Position numbers and translations under genes: made by a program. The notes beneath the pieces are model-generated. The model was not told the origin of the DNA. It saw nothing but the letters and a program-made list of their open reading frames with translations, and did no database searches. Below, piece after piece: positions 26,501 through 37,150 of a stretch of DNA of 64,000 nt (positions are counted from its first letter, which is position 1; each line of letters begins with the position of its first letter). The stretch comes from Blasia pusilla (Eukaryota; Marchantiophyta; Marchantiopsida; Blasiales), in the NCBI GenBank assembly GCA_050084515.1, contig CM114274.1:12772001-12836000 (forward strand), read 5' to 3'.

Positions 26501-27864
26501 ATCCCAATCAGGTAAAGTAGATGGTGTGGTGAAGAGTTTCTTGGTTGACACTTGGAAGCTCCGCACGAACACGTTGTTTGGTCAGCACTCACACTATATG
26601 AGAGTGTCTCCCTCCTCTCACATAGTACTTTCTTCTCTTCTTCCTCTCTCTACACCCATCCCAGTCTCAAGCACCGTTCAACCAGGGCGCGGGGTCTATG
26701 GTCGCAAGGCTACGACAGGCACTACTTAATGAGTACAGTCTCTCATGTGTACACATGAAAGACAGCCTTTTTTTGTGCCGATACTTCGACAAGAAATTCT
26801 GGTTTAATATTACTGCCAGGAATGAATTATTTTCATTATCTGTTTACTTCAAGACTGCTCTTATTACCCTAGGTAGAAGCGTTAAGAGAGAAGAGAGAAG
26901 AGCATGGCATTGCACCAATAGAATATGATCGTCTTGCTGTTGGAATTTTTTACAAACATGTGTATAAGGGAGGCTAGTCTGATTGTTCCATTTGAGTGAT
27001 CCCCTTTTTATATCAAGTAGTAATTTGTGGTCATGATCACAAACAGTTCTCAAATGGAGCTTGGTATTTGGGGATTTCATGCAGGCAATAACATTGTGTC
27101 CAGGCGTGCCTGTATATTGGACCAATCGAGCACTTTGCCATCGGAAGAGAAAGTACGCAGAATTTCCTAATACCTTTGGTGCAGAGCACTAGCCTGGATA
27201 TCATCTAAATAGATTGTAGCGTCGTCATTTTACTTGGAAATTGTGATTGCAGCACTGGCTTTTTGTTTTTTCCCTCGTAGGCTACCTGATTCTCCACTCT
27301 GAATTGGCTTTCTAGAGGCAGTTGTTTCTGGAAATGAACTAAAAGGACTGGCTCTTGGCAATAAAGTGCTTATTGGTACCTCTGACTGGAAGCTTGACAC
27401 TTAATTGCAGTTGTCTAATACCAGATGTATTCATATTTCTTTGCAGTGAATGGGAACGGGTGGAGTCTGATTGTCGGAAAGCCTTGGAACTTGATAAAGA
27501 TTCAGTCAAGGTAAACATTGTCTTTTTGCCACATGTCATTGGATAACACGAGAAAGTTGTGTATGCCTAAGCAACCATGATTATGTGTCTTTGGTTTCAG
27601 GAGACATTGTATTGGTGGTACTCCAGTAATGAGGCACTCCCACACCTTGGGTGCTATAGAGTGGGAACTGGGAGGTCCTTGGATGGAAGATTATTGGAGG
27701 GCTTAGGTCTTTCTGATAATTTTAGAATGGGTCACTAAATTGATGTCTGAAATCAGGAGCAGTTATTAGATCACAACCTCACAAACATTCTCTCTCTTTA
27801 TTAGGGTTCGCTCCGCAATTTGCGGACCGAGCCGCTCTGTCGTTTTTTATTTTTTTGACTAGTT

Positions 27865-27902
<38 letters not shown>

Positions 27903-30900
27903 GTTCGCTCCGCAATTTGCGGACCGAGCCGCTCTGTCGTTTTTTAATTTTTTGACTAGTTTCTTCAAATTTCAGACTGCAAAATCGAAATGGTCCTCAT
28001 GGGTCACCCAATTTTTGCACAGGCGGCTTCTACTGCCTTGGGCGACCCTGTCTACCAAAGGAAAAAACAGATTGAACAAGTTTTTGACACGATTTTGTAG
28101 TTCGACCTGTTTCCCTGTCTCTCTTCTTCTCAGTTCTGTGAGATTTCAGTCGGTAAAATCGCATTTGGGCTCGTGGGTCAGGATATTTTTGCACAACCTG
28201 TATCTACATCCTTGGACGACCCTGTCTGCCACAAGAAAGAACAGACTGACTCAGATTTCAAATCGATTTCCATGCTCGACTTGTCTCCTTCTCCATAACT
28301 TCGAGTTCTCTTAGAGATGGTCCAACTATTCTGTCAAATTCCAACCCCGTTTTCAGAGTCTCCCTAGTTCATACCCTTCTCTCTACTCAGGGACCAGGAA
28401 CTCCCAGCAAAATCGGGCTGCACCTCCCTGGACGATCCTGCCTAACCATGGAACGGGCAAAAGCCAGGGATGTTGAGACGATTCTCAAGCTCTGACCTCC
28501 CTCTGACTCCATAGACGGGACTATGGTTTCTCTGGAGTAAAGCACACCCTATCTAATTGTTTTCCCCATTCCCACTGCCTGAGCACATAGACCAGTACAT
28601 CGAGTGAACACTGCACCCATGACTACCACAGAACAACCAGCGTTAGAAACCTCACCGGTGGAGGTCCAAGACACGACCAGTGTCAAGGATCTTTCCCACA
28701 AGCAAACGAAGAGCAGGGACAGTGGACGATCCGTGAGATCAAATGGCTCACAGAGATTGATCGCACCAAACTCTCGCCACTATGTCAGGGAAAAAATGAG
28801 GCAGTGTGACAAGGAACAACTCCATGCAGCTGTCACACATTCAACAGAGGTTATACCATATCTGGAAGTGGCATCCATCACCAGACGGTTCTCTGAACTA
28901 GAAGGAAAATGGGAAAGCTTTCAGGCCAACCAGATGTTGGCATGGAATACAATGATGCAGGCAGCAAAAGAAGAGCAGGGCAGATGGATGTCCAGCAAGG
29001 AATCGAACCTCCTCGAATGGACGGCTCAGAAGACAACTCTGGAATTAGAGCTGGTCGCTTTGAGGGCTGAAAACATGCAATTGAAGAAGGACTTAGCTGC
29101 CTGCTTCAAAGAGGATAACACTCAGCTTGGGAAAGCAATGCAAGAGTACCGTGTAACTGGGAACAGCCCTGCAAATCCTGTTAGAACCTGGACTGAAGTA
29201 GTGGGCAAGCACACGACCACAACACAAATCACGGAGGTTGCAACACAGGTAGCCAAAGAGGTAGCAAAAGAGGAAGCAGATAGGGTCCTAGAAATCCAGG
29301 ATAGGAAAACCAGAGAACTCAATTTAGTTATCATGGGACTGCACTTTTCCAAGGAAGAAGACTGTAATTCAGTTTTGCAAGAGAAGGTCTTCACAACTCT
29401 CAGGGTCACACCAACAGTCACCTTCACAGGGATCAGACTTGGGAAAGGAACAGGGGACCGACCAGCACCAATGTTGGTACAATTTGATCCCTCACAACGG
29501 GGACCAGCGATGGAAACGAGGTTGGCCATCCTCCGCATTAAAGCAGTCCTGAAAGGATCTGCTATCCGTATCTTCCCAGATCTGACCACCAAGCAAAGAG
29601 CAGCACTCCCTATTGAAAGGGAGAAGGTTCTGGCTGCCCGCAACAACGGTCTTTGGAGTGAACTCAGGGAAGGAAAGGCCACTAACCAAGGAATTAGCAA
29701 TTCTACAACTCGGAACCAGGACTTGGAGGTGACAAACCTCCATGACAAGACCTCCCTATAGGGAATGGAGGATGGGAAGGATATTACCAACCCATCCATT
29801 CAGGCAGTTTTTCACAATTGTGGAGGACCATTCTGGTCCAGAGGCAATGGCATTACATATCTGGGCACAAAACTGGACCTTATCTTTTTTGCTGAAACAC
29901 ATGAACATGATTCCAACCGCATTCCCAACACAGAGGACTTCCAGGTTTTTGCTACCCACAACCCACTCACAAACAGCAAAAGCAAAGGACACGGTGGCCT
30001 GGCATGCTTGGTAGCACCATGGTTACAACCTTTTGTCTCCATAGCCGACATTGATGAGGAGAAACACTTCCTCTGGATCAAGGTCAACAAAGAAGTGGGG
30101 TTACCAAAAGATCTCCTCATTGCTGTTTGCTACTTCAGTCCCACTTTGCTCAAAAGAGAATTCCCGTATGAGGCTCTCTCTACATCTATTGAGCACCACA
30201 TGCACAGGGGAAATATCCTCCTAGTAGGAGATTCCAACGGGAGAACGGCCGACACTCAAGCTCCAATCTACATGTCAAACAACACCAACATGGAAGGGAT
30301 TGATACTCAGTCGGCTGATGGGTCTCTCAGAGAAGTATTCTTCCCACACATGCAGCGCAACTCAGTGGACAAGGAAAAAACAGCCAATGGAGAGAAACTT
30401 CTCCAACTTTGCTCAACACATTGTTTGGTACTCGCCAATGGCATGGCTATGTGGCCACAGTCAGGAGGTCGCACTTCCATTGGACACTCTGACTCCAACA
30501 GAGAAACCTCGACATCAGTGGTTGACTACCTGATTGGGGAAGTACATCAACTACCACATCTGGTTGCCAATGTGCAGGTCACACCCGTTCTAGAATCTGA
30601 TCATGAACCACTCTACTTTGACATCATGGTCTCCAAAACCATCCCTGAGGCTGCAGAAAAATTAACCCTGCCGACCAAATGTCGATACACTTTCCTTCAG
30701 GAAAAGAAAGATGAACTCATCACACTCATCAACAAGGCTCTTACAGAGTGCTCACCCACAGTGAACACGACTGAGTTCAGCGACATCCTACATCAATGTT
30801 TCAGAAAAGTCCTACCTTTCCAACTGTCTGGAGGCAAACACATTAGATCCACTTCTACGTTCTTCTCCCAACCCTGGTTTGACAAGGACTGCAAAGAGGC

Positions 30901-33900
30901 CCGTAGGTAGCTGAATCACCGGCTGAGGGAGGATCCACACTCTCCACACACTCGATTGTTGCAGAAAACTTACAAACGATTGGTACGTAGGAAGAAACAC
31001 AAATACATTGCCATCAAGATCACAGAGTTCTTAGAACAGATGAAATACCAATCGGCCAAATTCTGGAGAATACTCAGGAATAGACAGAACATCATTCCAC
31101 TCCAGGATCTACAGATCTGGACCACATATGGTACCAAACTTTACCACTCCAACACTGCCGCTCCCACCGACCCCCGGCCGAATGGGCTTCATGATCTACC
31201 GAACCTCTTCACCATTGACGATGTCACATCAGGAATCAAAAGGCTACATAACAAACCAGAGGATGGCCTGGGGTGCCAGGCTCAGATGTTCAAATTGGCA
31301 AGTGAGACAATTGGCCCAACCCTCACCAGAATGTTCAATGCTGCAGTTCAACAGGGCTTCCCACCAGAATGGCAAATGAATACGATCTACCCACTCTTCA
31401 AGGCTGGAGACCCAATGATACCATCCAACTACAGAACGATCACGGTGAGCTCCCTCATGGCCAAGTTGTATGGGCTACTGCTGGAAAGGAAAATCAGCGA
31501 CTGGGCTGAAGAAAAGAAGGTGCGAGCCAGAGGACAAGGAAGTTTCCGACACTCACATAGCACCCTGGATCACCTTCTCACACTCCGGGTACTGATTGAA
31601 GAAATTTCCAAGTCGAGAATTGGTCACAAGCCCGGTAAGACATGCAAGTGCCCACAAGACTCTGACGCATGAACTCTTCATGCGTCAGAGTCTGGGCATT
31701 AGGAAAACCACTCCCCACGACATTCTATTGGCTGAGTTTGGGGAGGTACCAATGGAGAATCATGCTGTTGAAAATCTGATCACATTTCTCCAACACCTTG
31801 AGGATATCTGCGAGGACAATCCCAATCGTCTATCCGCCAGGGCCTACGTGGTTTCAAAAAGTAATGCCACCCTTGGGGCTAAAAATTGGTACTATGACTG
31901 CACAGAGTGGCTCATGAAATGGGGAATATCCATCGGTGACCTGCCTACGGCCACCCACCAGGACCTTGCTGAACAATTACACAACAATTACATTGCCATC
32001 AACTGGGGCCGACACCAGCGTCTCTGGGAAAGCAGGGGGAATTCCTCTCACAAAAATGGTGAAAGAATGAGGCGCTACCACACCCTCATGAACAACTGCA
32101 GATCTATGCAGCAAGCCTCCTACATCTCTGCCCCCATTCCCACTAAGTTACGTCATACATTAGCGAGATTCAGATGTGGCTCTACTGACCTGGAGATTGA
32201 GAAAGGAAAATTCTCACAGAAGAAAAGGGAGGACAGATTATGTAGATTTTGCAACTCGGGGCTTGTTGATGATGAACATCACTACCTCTTCGACTGCACC
32301 TTTCACGATCACAGTAGGCTTGACTTCCCGGATCTCTTTGTTCACCGAGCTCCCAGGGTCCCCCCGTTCATGACTAGGCAGAATCAGACTCAGATTGCTA
32401 AATTCTTGCATAGTTGTGTGAAGACCAGGGACACTCACCTGGCTCTGAGGACCCCTTAGGCCCTGGCTAGTGCTTGCTCTCTCTCCAAAGTCTCAATACT
32501 AAGTCCCATGGCCCTGTGGGGTCCCCGTGGACAATAAATCTATTCATTCATTCATTCTCTTATGGTATTTTCTAGTTTCTGATAGGATCTAGTAGACAAC
32601 GTCCTTTAAGTAGATTGATAATGTATGTGATGAAGATTGGAAAGTAGCTGTTGCATTATTGTGGATTCAGGGACTCTTGTCGTCAATACCTGCATTTCAA
32701 ACCTTTCACTCACCTCATTTCAAAGCTTATCTCTTCTAACTAATTTGTGATGGAAGGCTGTTGTATTGCTCCTTAGGTGCTGATGCATGAGCTCATTAGT
32801 ACTCCTACACCTACTTTTGGCCATGTCTGGAAACAGTAAAAGCAGGAATTATGGTCTCGTAATCCACATGATTAACTTCTACAAGACCATTGTGGTCCTT
32901 ATGGAGTCTACAAGAAGGAAGTGACAGCCTTAGTAAGATAAAAACATCATTTGTTGGACAATTAGAACTGATTTCTTCCTCTGTTATACCTTTCTCCAAC
33001 AGAAACTGTGTTGATTTGATTCATAGGGTTATAGTGGATGATCTATGTTCATGATGGAGTAGGTGGTCATCAAAATCTAGTTCTTCTTTGGATCCCTAAA
33101 CACTTCATCTAACATGACTTGGGAAAGATAATTACCCAGAATAGGCTCATCACTGGCCCTTGCCCTCTTGTCTTGACAAGAAGGTATCTCCCTTGTTCGA
33201 TGCGAAGAATTTATAGCCATTTTCAACATAAAAAAATCTGGATTTAAAATCGTTGTCACGGTCCAGTTTGACATGGCAAATTGAAATCAACAGTTGCGAG
33301 CAGGATATTCAAGTCTCAGATTGCTTGTGAACTTGCACACGCCTATCAAGTGATGAGAGTTCGCGTGCAACTTTAGTACTTAATCAGATGTTTGCAATTT
33401 ATCAGGATCGGGTTAGCTAGGCTATTTATGGTTTCTGATAATCTACAAGAGAGACCGGCATTGCCAAGTGAGGAAGGCAGAAAGATCCACTTCTGAGACG
33501 AGTGGTTATATCACTGGGTGTTCTGTTCAGGTGGAGCGTCTTGCCTACTTGGGCCTTAGTGAATCTTGGTGGTCAACAAAAACTTTGTTAGGGTGGTCTC
33601 AAGTACATAGGTTGATATTTTTAGCAGATACAGCCAATGGTTCTAGTTATTCCGAGGAAGTTACATCATGTTGTAGACCATGGGGTGTTGTCATTTGGAG
33701 GGTAACCGGGGGGAATACTTGTGAGGGGTGATTGCCTTGAAATGCCCTGTTTTCTTGTCTCCTGAAGTGCTGAAGAATGTCACAAGGGAAACTTATAACG
33801 TACCTTGTCATGTTATAGAATTGCTAATTACCAATATACAATCATTTCGTATTTGTAGCGGACTGTTCAGGAGCCCACTGGTCAATTCGTGGAAGTCTTC

Positions 33901-36900
33901 AACTTTATTTGTCCTTGGTGTTGGTGGGATGACTGATGTTCTCAAAATTAAGTACCCTCCAACTCTGCTGCTCATTTGTTGTGTCTAATGAATGATGCAG
34001 GCGCACTACATGCTAGGATTAGCATTGTTGCAAAACCAGCAGTACCGAGATGCAGTGAAGCAGCTGGAAAAGGTATCACTACTTCAATTCATACATCTTA
34101 CTCCGGTTTGAAGTTTGCTTTCATGGTGAATATGTTGTTGATCTGAAACCTTTGAAAACACAACTTTTGAACTCAAGTGACATGACTGCTAATATGTGGA
34201 GGAGGTAGTAGCAATAGAGTGGATTTCATGCGTAAAGGTTACGTCGCCTATAAGTTTCAGAGTATCTCTGAATAACAGTCGATGTGGTTAAGATTTGCAT
34301 CCCTTTTGATCTGAGTTCATTTGTGTGGTAATGTAAGGCGTTGGAGCTTGGAAGAGGGGGTAAACCTGGTACCTATATGGTTGAAGAGATTTGGCAAGAG
34401 CTTGCTAAAGCCAGATATACAGAGTGGGAGCAAGGCGCTGTATTTAGAGAACGACAACAGAAAGAATTGAGGTAGTTGTGCGTGCAAATTATCAGAGTAT
34501 GTGTTTCCCAGTGAACTGAAAGACTGTCAGTGCTTGTGAAAACTTCTTCCATGCACCTCTGAAGCTTAATCAATTAAGTATCCATGCCATGTTGACCTGA
34601 TTCCTTCAAGTTTTCAGCTCTGGTTTGTTAAGGCATTGGTGCAAGACTCTGTGTAGTGGAGTTGTTCATTTAACTTTCTGCACCTGTCCTGTTGATGGAG
34701 TCTCATTTGTATGCATAATACAAATTGAATTGATGAAAGAAGTACGTTACTGCCTATTGAAACCAGCCATGAATATCATGTAGTATAATGAGACTCTCAT
34801 CATATTTTCTGATTGTGCCTCAGAGAACTGTGTGAACATCTTCTCAAAGAAGATTATGAAAGAAAGGTCACTCAGGCCACTAGCAAAACTACCATCCCTA
34901 AGGTCCAGTCACATGTGGAAATTGATGGGGTCATTCATCTTGATGATGATGAAGAAGAGCGTGGCAACAGTGGGTTTTCTGAATCGAAGGGTGAAAGTGT
35001 TGGTGCTGCACCAGCAGAGCAGTTGGAAGTCAGTGAAGATTATCATCGTCGAGTTGATATCCTGAATGAAGTCTTTGAGAAAGCAGCTGCTCCAGACAGG
35101 CCAGTTGAGGTTGGTGTTTTCTGTATTAGCCCATAAAGATCTTATAATGGGCAGTGATGTGTGACGTCGAAGTCTGTTGATGATTGAAGCACCACAGGGT
35201 ATTGCTGAATGAATGGGTTGACATCACCTGCACTAGCTAGGTTTAGTGATTTGTGAACATTGGACAGAGTTGTAGTTGCAATGATGCCAGATAGGTCGGC
35301 TGCAGGTTTGCATACCATCGATTTGAATACACACAAAAGAAAAAAGATTATTAGGGATGTCCTGATACAAGCTAAGAAACTTCACCTCAGTTAAAATCAG
35401 GATAGAGGGGAATCCAGTAAGCTGTAAAACAATGTGCAGTACCTGGTCCAAATTAGGAGTTACTGGATTGTAGACAATCTAAGTCAGATCAGTGCATAGT
35501 TAGCTGAAGAGAAGGAGACGCCTCTGGTTTGCCATGCATTGCAGAGATGTATTCCTTTTCCCTGTACTGGCAGAGGAGCTTATGTCTAAGAACTGCCAGC
35601 CACCCTACAAAATTCTTCCTTCATTTCCATCTCACAACTGAAAGTAGGCTTGAATGCTCTAGATGTGGGTATGGCAAATGCCTATTCTTGACGCAAGGGA
35701 AACTTTTGTGTTGCACAGGTAATCCCTGAAGCCAATAGATAGAAAATGAATGTGTTTGTCAGAAATTACAACTGTCAGTCTCTTCCCCATAGGAGAAGCC
35801 TTAACACCCCAACTTGCTTTCATTCTTACTGTTGAAAAGATAAATCAGCAGAAGTATCTCCTTGTACAAAATCAGAACTAGCTTCAGCTAATCCATCCAT
35901 GACTTTGTCATGCACACAATCAGCAAATCATTTTCTTACTCACTTGTCAAATCTGAGACTACCATGATGTGGCTGTCCTTGTTATCTATCAGATTTGAAG
36001 GAGGATTCTACATAGTCACACCTTGCACTCACAACACAGATCCTCACATGTCACCAGTTCAAAGGTCACACATCGCTCACATCACTAAGCACAATCAATC
36101 TCCATCAGCTGTCTAGAAAAAACGACCTATCTTCCAGTGAGGCTGTAGTAAACATAGAACTGAGTCTCAATCTCCACTTCAGTCTCTCAGATCACTCTGC
36201 AGGGACAGTGCTGTACGATACACCAAGATCCTCAGGAGTCCTTACCTAAAACTGTGCATGAGTACTCCAGAATGCACTTCTGACTGTAAGCAGAGACGAT
36301 ATGTACATGAGGGTGAGCATATCTGACTCTTAATCTTCTTAACACATCCAGACCATAAGTACATGATGGTGGCTAACCCTAATTCGAGATTACCCTAGAA
36401 AGATATAAGAGCTCTAAGTTGTGTCCAGCCAACTAAGTTAGTATCAAGCTAAGTAAGTGACAAACTAAGTCAGTATCGGACTAACCAGTGGTAGGGCATG
36501 ACCAAACGAGATATTAACAGTCTTCAACATGCACAAGGGATACTTCGCAGTATCTTGGTGAACTGGAAATGTAGTACAAAGTTAAGATCATCGTGAGGAG
36601 ATTCTGCCAGGGCACTAGGGTGAATTTCAGCTTTATTTTATAGCTGTAGTCAATTTAGTGATACTCGATGTAAGCACTTTTGTAGATTAGTATTTTGATG
36701 GGACAGCTTCTCTCCTAACTGCAGGTTCCGGATCATTTGTGCTGCAAGATCACCATGGACATATTTAGGGATCCAGTTATCACCCCAAGTGGGGTCACCT
36801 ATGAGAGGGCAGTTCTCCTCGAACATTTGCGAAAAGTAAGATTTTGTGATTTTGCAACTTCCATTGTGCAGCTTATGAACATCATCAGTTCAGAATTAGT

Positions 36901-37150
36901 AAACTTCTGGTTAAGGACCATGAGTGGGACATTTGAATTCGTGTGTGACTTGTAATTTAGACATCCACTCGCCTGTCCTGTTATGAGTGAAATACATTTA
37001 ATGAAGAAGCTCGCATTTCTGCAGGTGGGCAAGTTCGACCCGTTGACTCGAGCTCCCTTGTTACCAGAACAGATGGTGCCCAACTTGGCGATCAAAGAAG
37101 CTGTCCAATCTTATCTGCATGAGCATGGATGGGCCTACAGAACATTTTAG
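23546..37150 (+). CDS. CHIP: CHIP-type TPR/U-box E3 ubiquitin ligase, 8 exons
   Basis: Cytosolic co-chaperone E3 ligase of the STUB1/CHIP family: TPRs hold HSP70/HSP90 tails and the U-box recruits an E2 to ubiquitinate misfolded clients. Exons by GT-AG sites and homology: 23546-23656, 27085-27152, 27447-27510, 34001-34072, 34338-34471, 34824-35109, 36725-36835, 37025-37150 (TAG). Phases join cleanly and give 323 residues, slightly longer than the ~280-300 usual. TPRs cover about residues 7-115 (GNMYFKKERLAAAIEAY; YWTNRALCH; AHYMLGLALLQNQQYRDAV), then a charged helical region with an acidic DDDEEE run, and the U-box (IFRDPVITPSGVTYER) near 250-315. The C-terminus HGWAYRTF resembles the plant family. 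No damage is visible, so the gene is probably functional despite introns of 3.4 and 6.5 kb packed with mobile DNA. Identification is firm; the first splice donors rest on homology. Confidence 0.93.
24108..24232 (+). repeat. Intron-1 direct duplication, copy a
   Basis: A block of about 125 bp beginning catagagagtgtcagcctaa and ending cctggagtagaagacaa. It recurs at 25042-25166 with few changes. The 810 bp between the two copies hold no recognisable gene and could be an inserted element. Confidence 0.7.
25042..25166 (+). repeat. Intron-1 direct duplication, copy b
   Basis: Second copy of the 24108-24232 block, same strand, same length. Confidence 0.7.
25329..25632 (+). repeat. Intron-1 amplified unit, copy 1
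   Basis: Unit of about 300 bp running from a block like ccagaattgttaaacac to ttaatgagtacagtctct. It recurs complete at 26423-26742 and as its right half at 26082-26281. All copies are collinear on the plus strand inside CHIP intron 1. The region before copy 3 (about 26300-26400) encodes a CDDGDETSSHYLVSC-like block that resembles the C-terminal zinc finger of LINE ORF2, so the unit is probably amplified LINE tail. Confidence 0.65.
26082..26281 (+). repeat. Intron-1 amplified unit, copy 2 (right half only)
   Basis: Starts at the block ttgacacttggaagctccgc and ends gagtacagtctct. It matches the right two-thirds of copies 1 and 3. Confidence 0.65.
26300..26742 (+). repeat. Intron-1 amplified unit, copy 3, with LINE-like zinc-finger remnant
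   Basis: Positions 26423-26742 repeat the full unit of copy 1. The preceding 100 bp stay in the same reading frame (26091-26729 is open for 212 codons) and read C-x8-9-H-x5-C like the RT-associated zinc finger of plant LINEs. The frame is not conserved in copy 1, so I regard it as remnant and not a gene. Confidence 0.5.
27804..27967 (+). repeat. Duplicated LINE 5' end flanking a (CT)16 microsatellite
   Basis: The block gggttcgctccgcaatttgc...gactagtttcttc occurs at 27804-27868 and again at 27901-27967, nearly identical. Between them is (CT)16 at 27869-27900. Each block holds the small palindrome ccgcaa-t-ttgcgg. Confidence 0.85.
28619..29761 (+). CDS. LINE ORF1 protein (RNA-binding, coiled-coil)
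   Basis: Uninterrupted 380-codon frame; an upstream in-frame GTG at 28604 exists but ATG at 28619 is the natural start. The first ~75 residues are Ser/Thr-rich and probably disordered. About 85-195 is a helical, Glu/Gln/Lys-rich part with heptad character, likely a trimerising coiled coil. About 240-360 (TRELNLVIMGL, then IRLGKGTGDRPAPMLVQF and the Lys/Arg-rich tail) has the layout of the RRM-like and C-terminal domains of L1-type ORF1 proteins, which coat the element RNA. It ends three bases before the ORF2 start, as in bicistronic LINEs. It appears intact while its partner ORF2 is broken. Confidence 0.75.
   Translation: MTTTEQPALETSPVEVQDTTSVKDLSHKQTKSRDSGRSVRSNGSQRLIAPNSRHYVREKMRQCDKEQLHAAVTHSTEVIPYLEVASITRRFSELEGKWESFQANQMLAWNTMMQAAKEEQGRWMSSKESNLLEWTAQKTTLELELVALRAENMQLKKDLAACFKEDNTQLGKAMQEYRVTGNSPANPVRTWTEVVGKHTTTTQITEVATQVAKEVAKEEADRVLEIQDRKTRELNLVIMGLHFSKEEDCNSVLQEKVFTTLRVTPTVTFTGIRLGKGTGDRPAPMLVQFDPSQRGPAMETRLAILRIKAVLKGSAIRIFPDLTTKQRAALPIEREKVLAARNNGLWSELREGKATNQGISNSTTRNQDLEVTNLHDKTSL
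29765..32459 (+). pseudogene. LINE ORF2: endonuclease, truncated reverse transcriptase, zinc finger
   Basis: Frame 29765-31672 with one stop (TAG at 30908). Residues 1-280 form an apurinic-type endonuclease: FFAETHEH, LLVGDSNGRTAD, SVVDYLIG and SDHEPLYF hold the expected acidic and SDH residues. After 30911 the same frame carries the reverse transcriptase N-terminus (FPPEWQMNTIYPLFKAGDP, NYRTITVSSLMAKLY, STLDHLLTLR). It breaks off at about 31650, before the domain containing the YADD-type catalytic box. A different frame (about 31677-32459) continues with the C-terminal domain and its finger CRFCNSGLVDDEHHYLFDC. The junction is a 17-3-17 palindrome. The enzyme cannot have polymerase activity. 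Confidence 0.88.
31657..31693. repeat. Perfect 17-3-17 palindrome at the LINE deletion junction
   Basis: Left arm agactctgacgcatgaa (31657-31673), loop ctc, right arm exactly complementary (31677-31693). The right arm is native ORF2 coding sequence (it encodes FMRQS). The left arm is an additional inverted copy placed between the two parts of the deleted ORF2. Confidence 0.9.
32561..34000. other. Rest of CHIP intron 3
   Basis: No gene recognised. Short frames at 33468-33988 have no recognisable domain. The sequence ends in the acceptor aatgatgcag before exon 4. Confidence 0.5.
35110..36724. other. CHIP intron 6 with probable old transposon remnant
   Basis: The stretch around 35790-36120 has base composition and repeated short motifs unlike the flanking intron. 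Read on the minus strand it resembles low-complexity retroelement sequence, but I cannot assign a domain. Donor gttggt at 35110 and acceptor ctaactgcag before 36725 bound the intron. Confidence 0.3.

Larger units (their letters stand above)
27804..32560 (+). mobile_element. Non-LTR retrotransposon (LINE), internally deleted, in CHIP intron 3
   Basis: A 4.75-kb LINE in the same orientation as CHIP. The 5' end is a ~65-bp block starting gggttcgctccgcaatttgc, present twice (27804 and 27901) around a (CT)16 run. Then follow a leader, ORF1 (28619-29761), ORF2 three bases later (29765 onward), and a short 3' UTR ending in aataaatctattcattcattcattc, an (ATTC)n tail and not poly(A). The block cattctct at 27786-27793 and 32553-32560 may be the target-site duplication, but it overlaps simple sequence. 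ORF2 has lost the catalytic part of the reverse transcriptase at a palindromic junction (31657-31693), so it cannot move by itself. Confidence 0.85.

Noticed and set aside
26091-26729. 212-codon frame in CHIP intron 1 as a gene
   Set aside because: It spans a repeat junction, is not open in the sister copy, and only resembles a LINE zinc-finger remnant.
29122-29799. 225-codon minus-strand frame in the LINE
   Set aside because: Complement of ORF1, which has the expected LINE protein features and layout.
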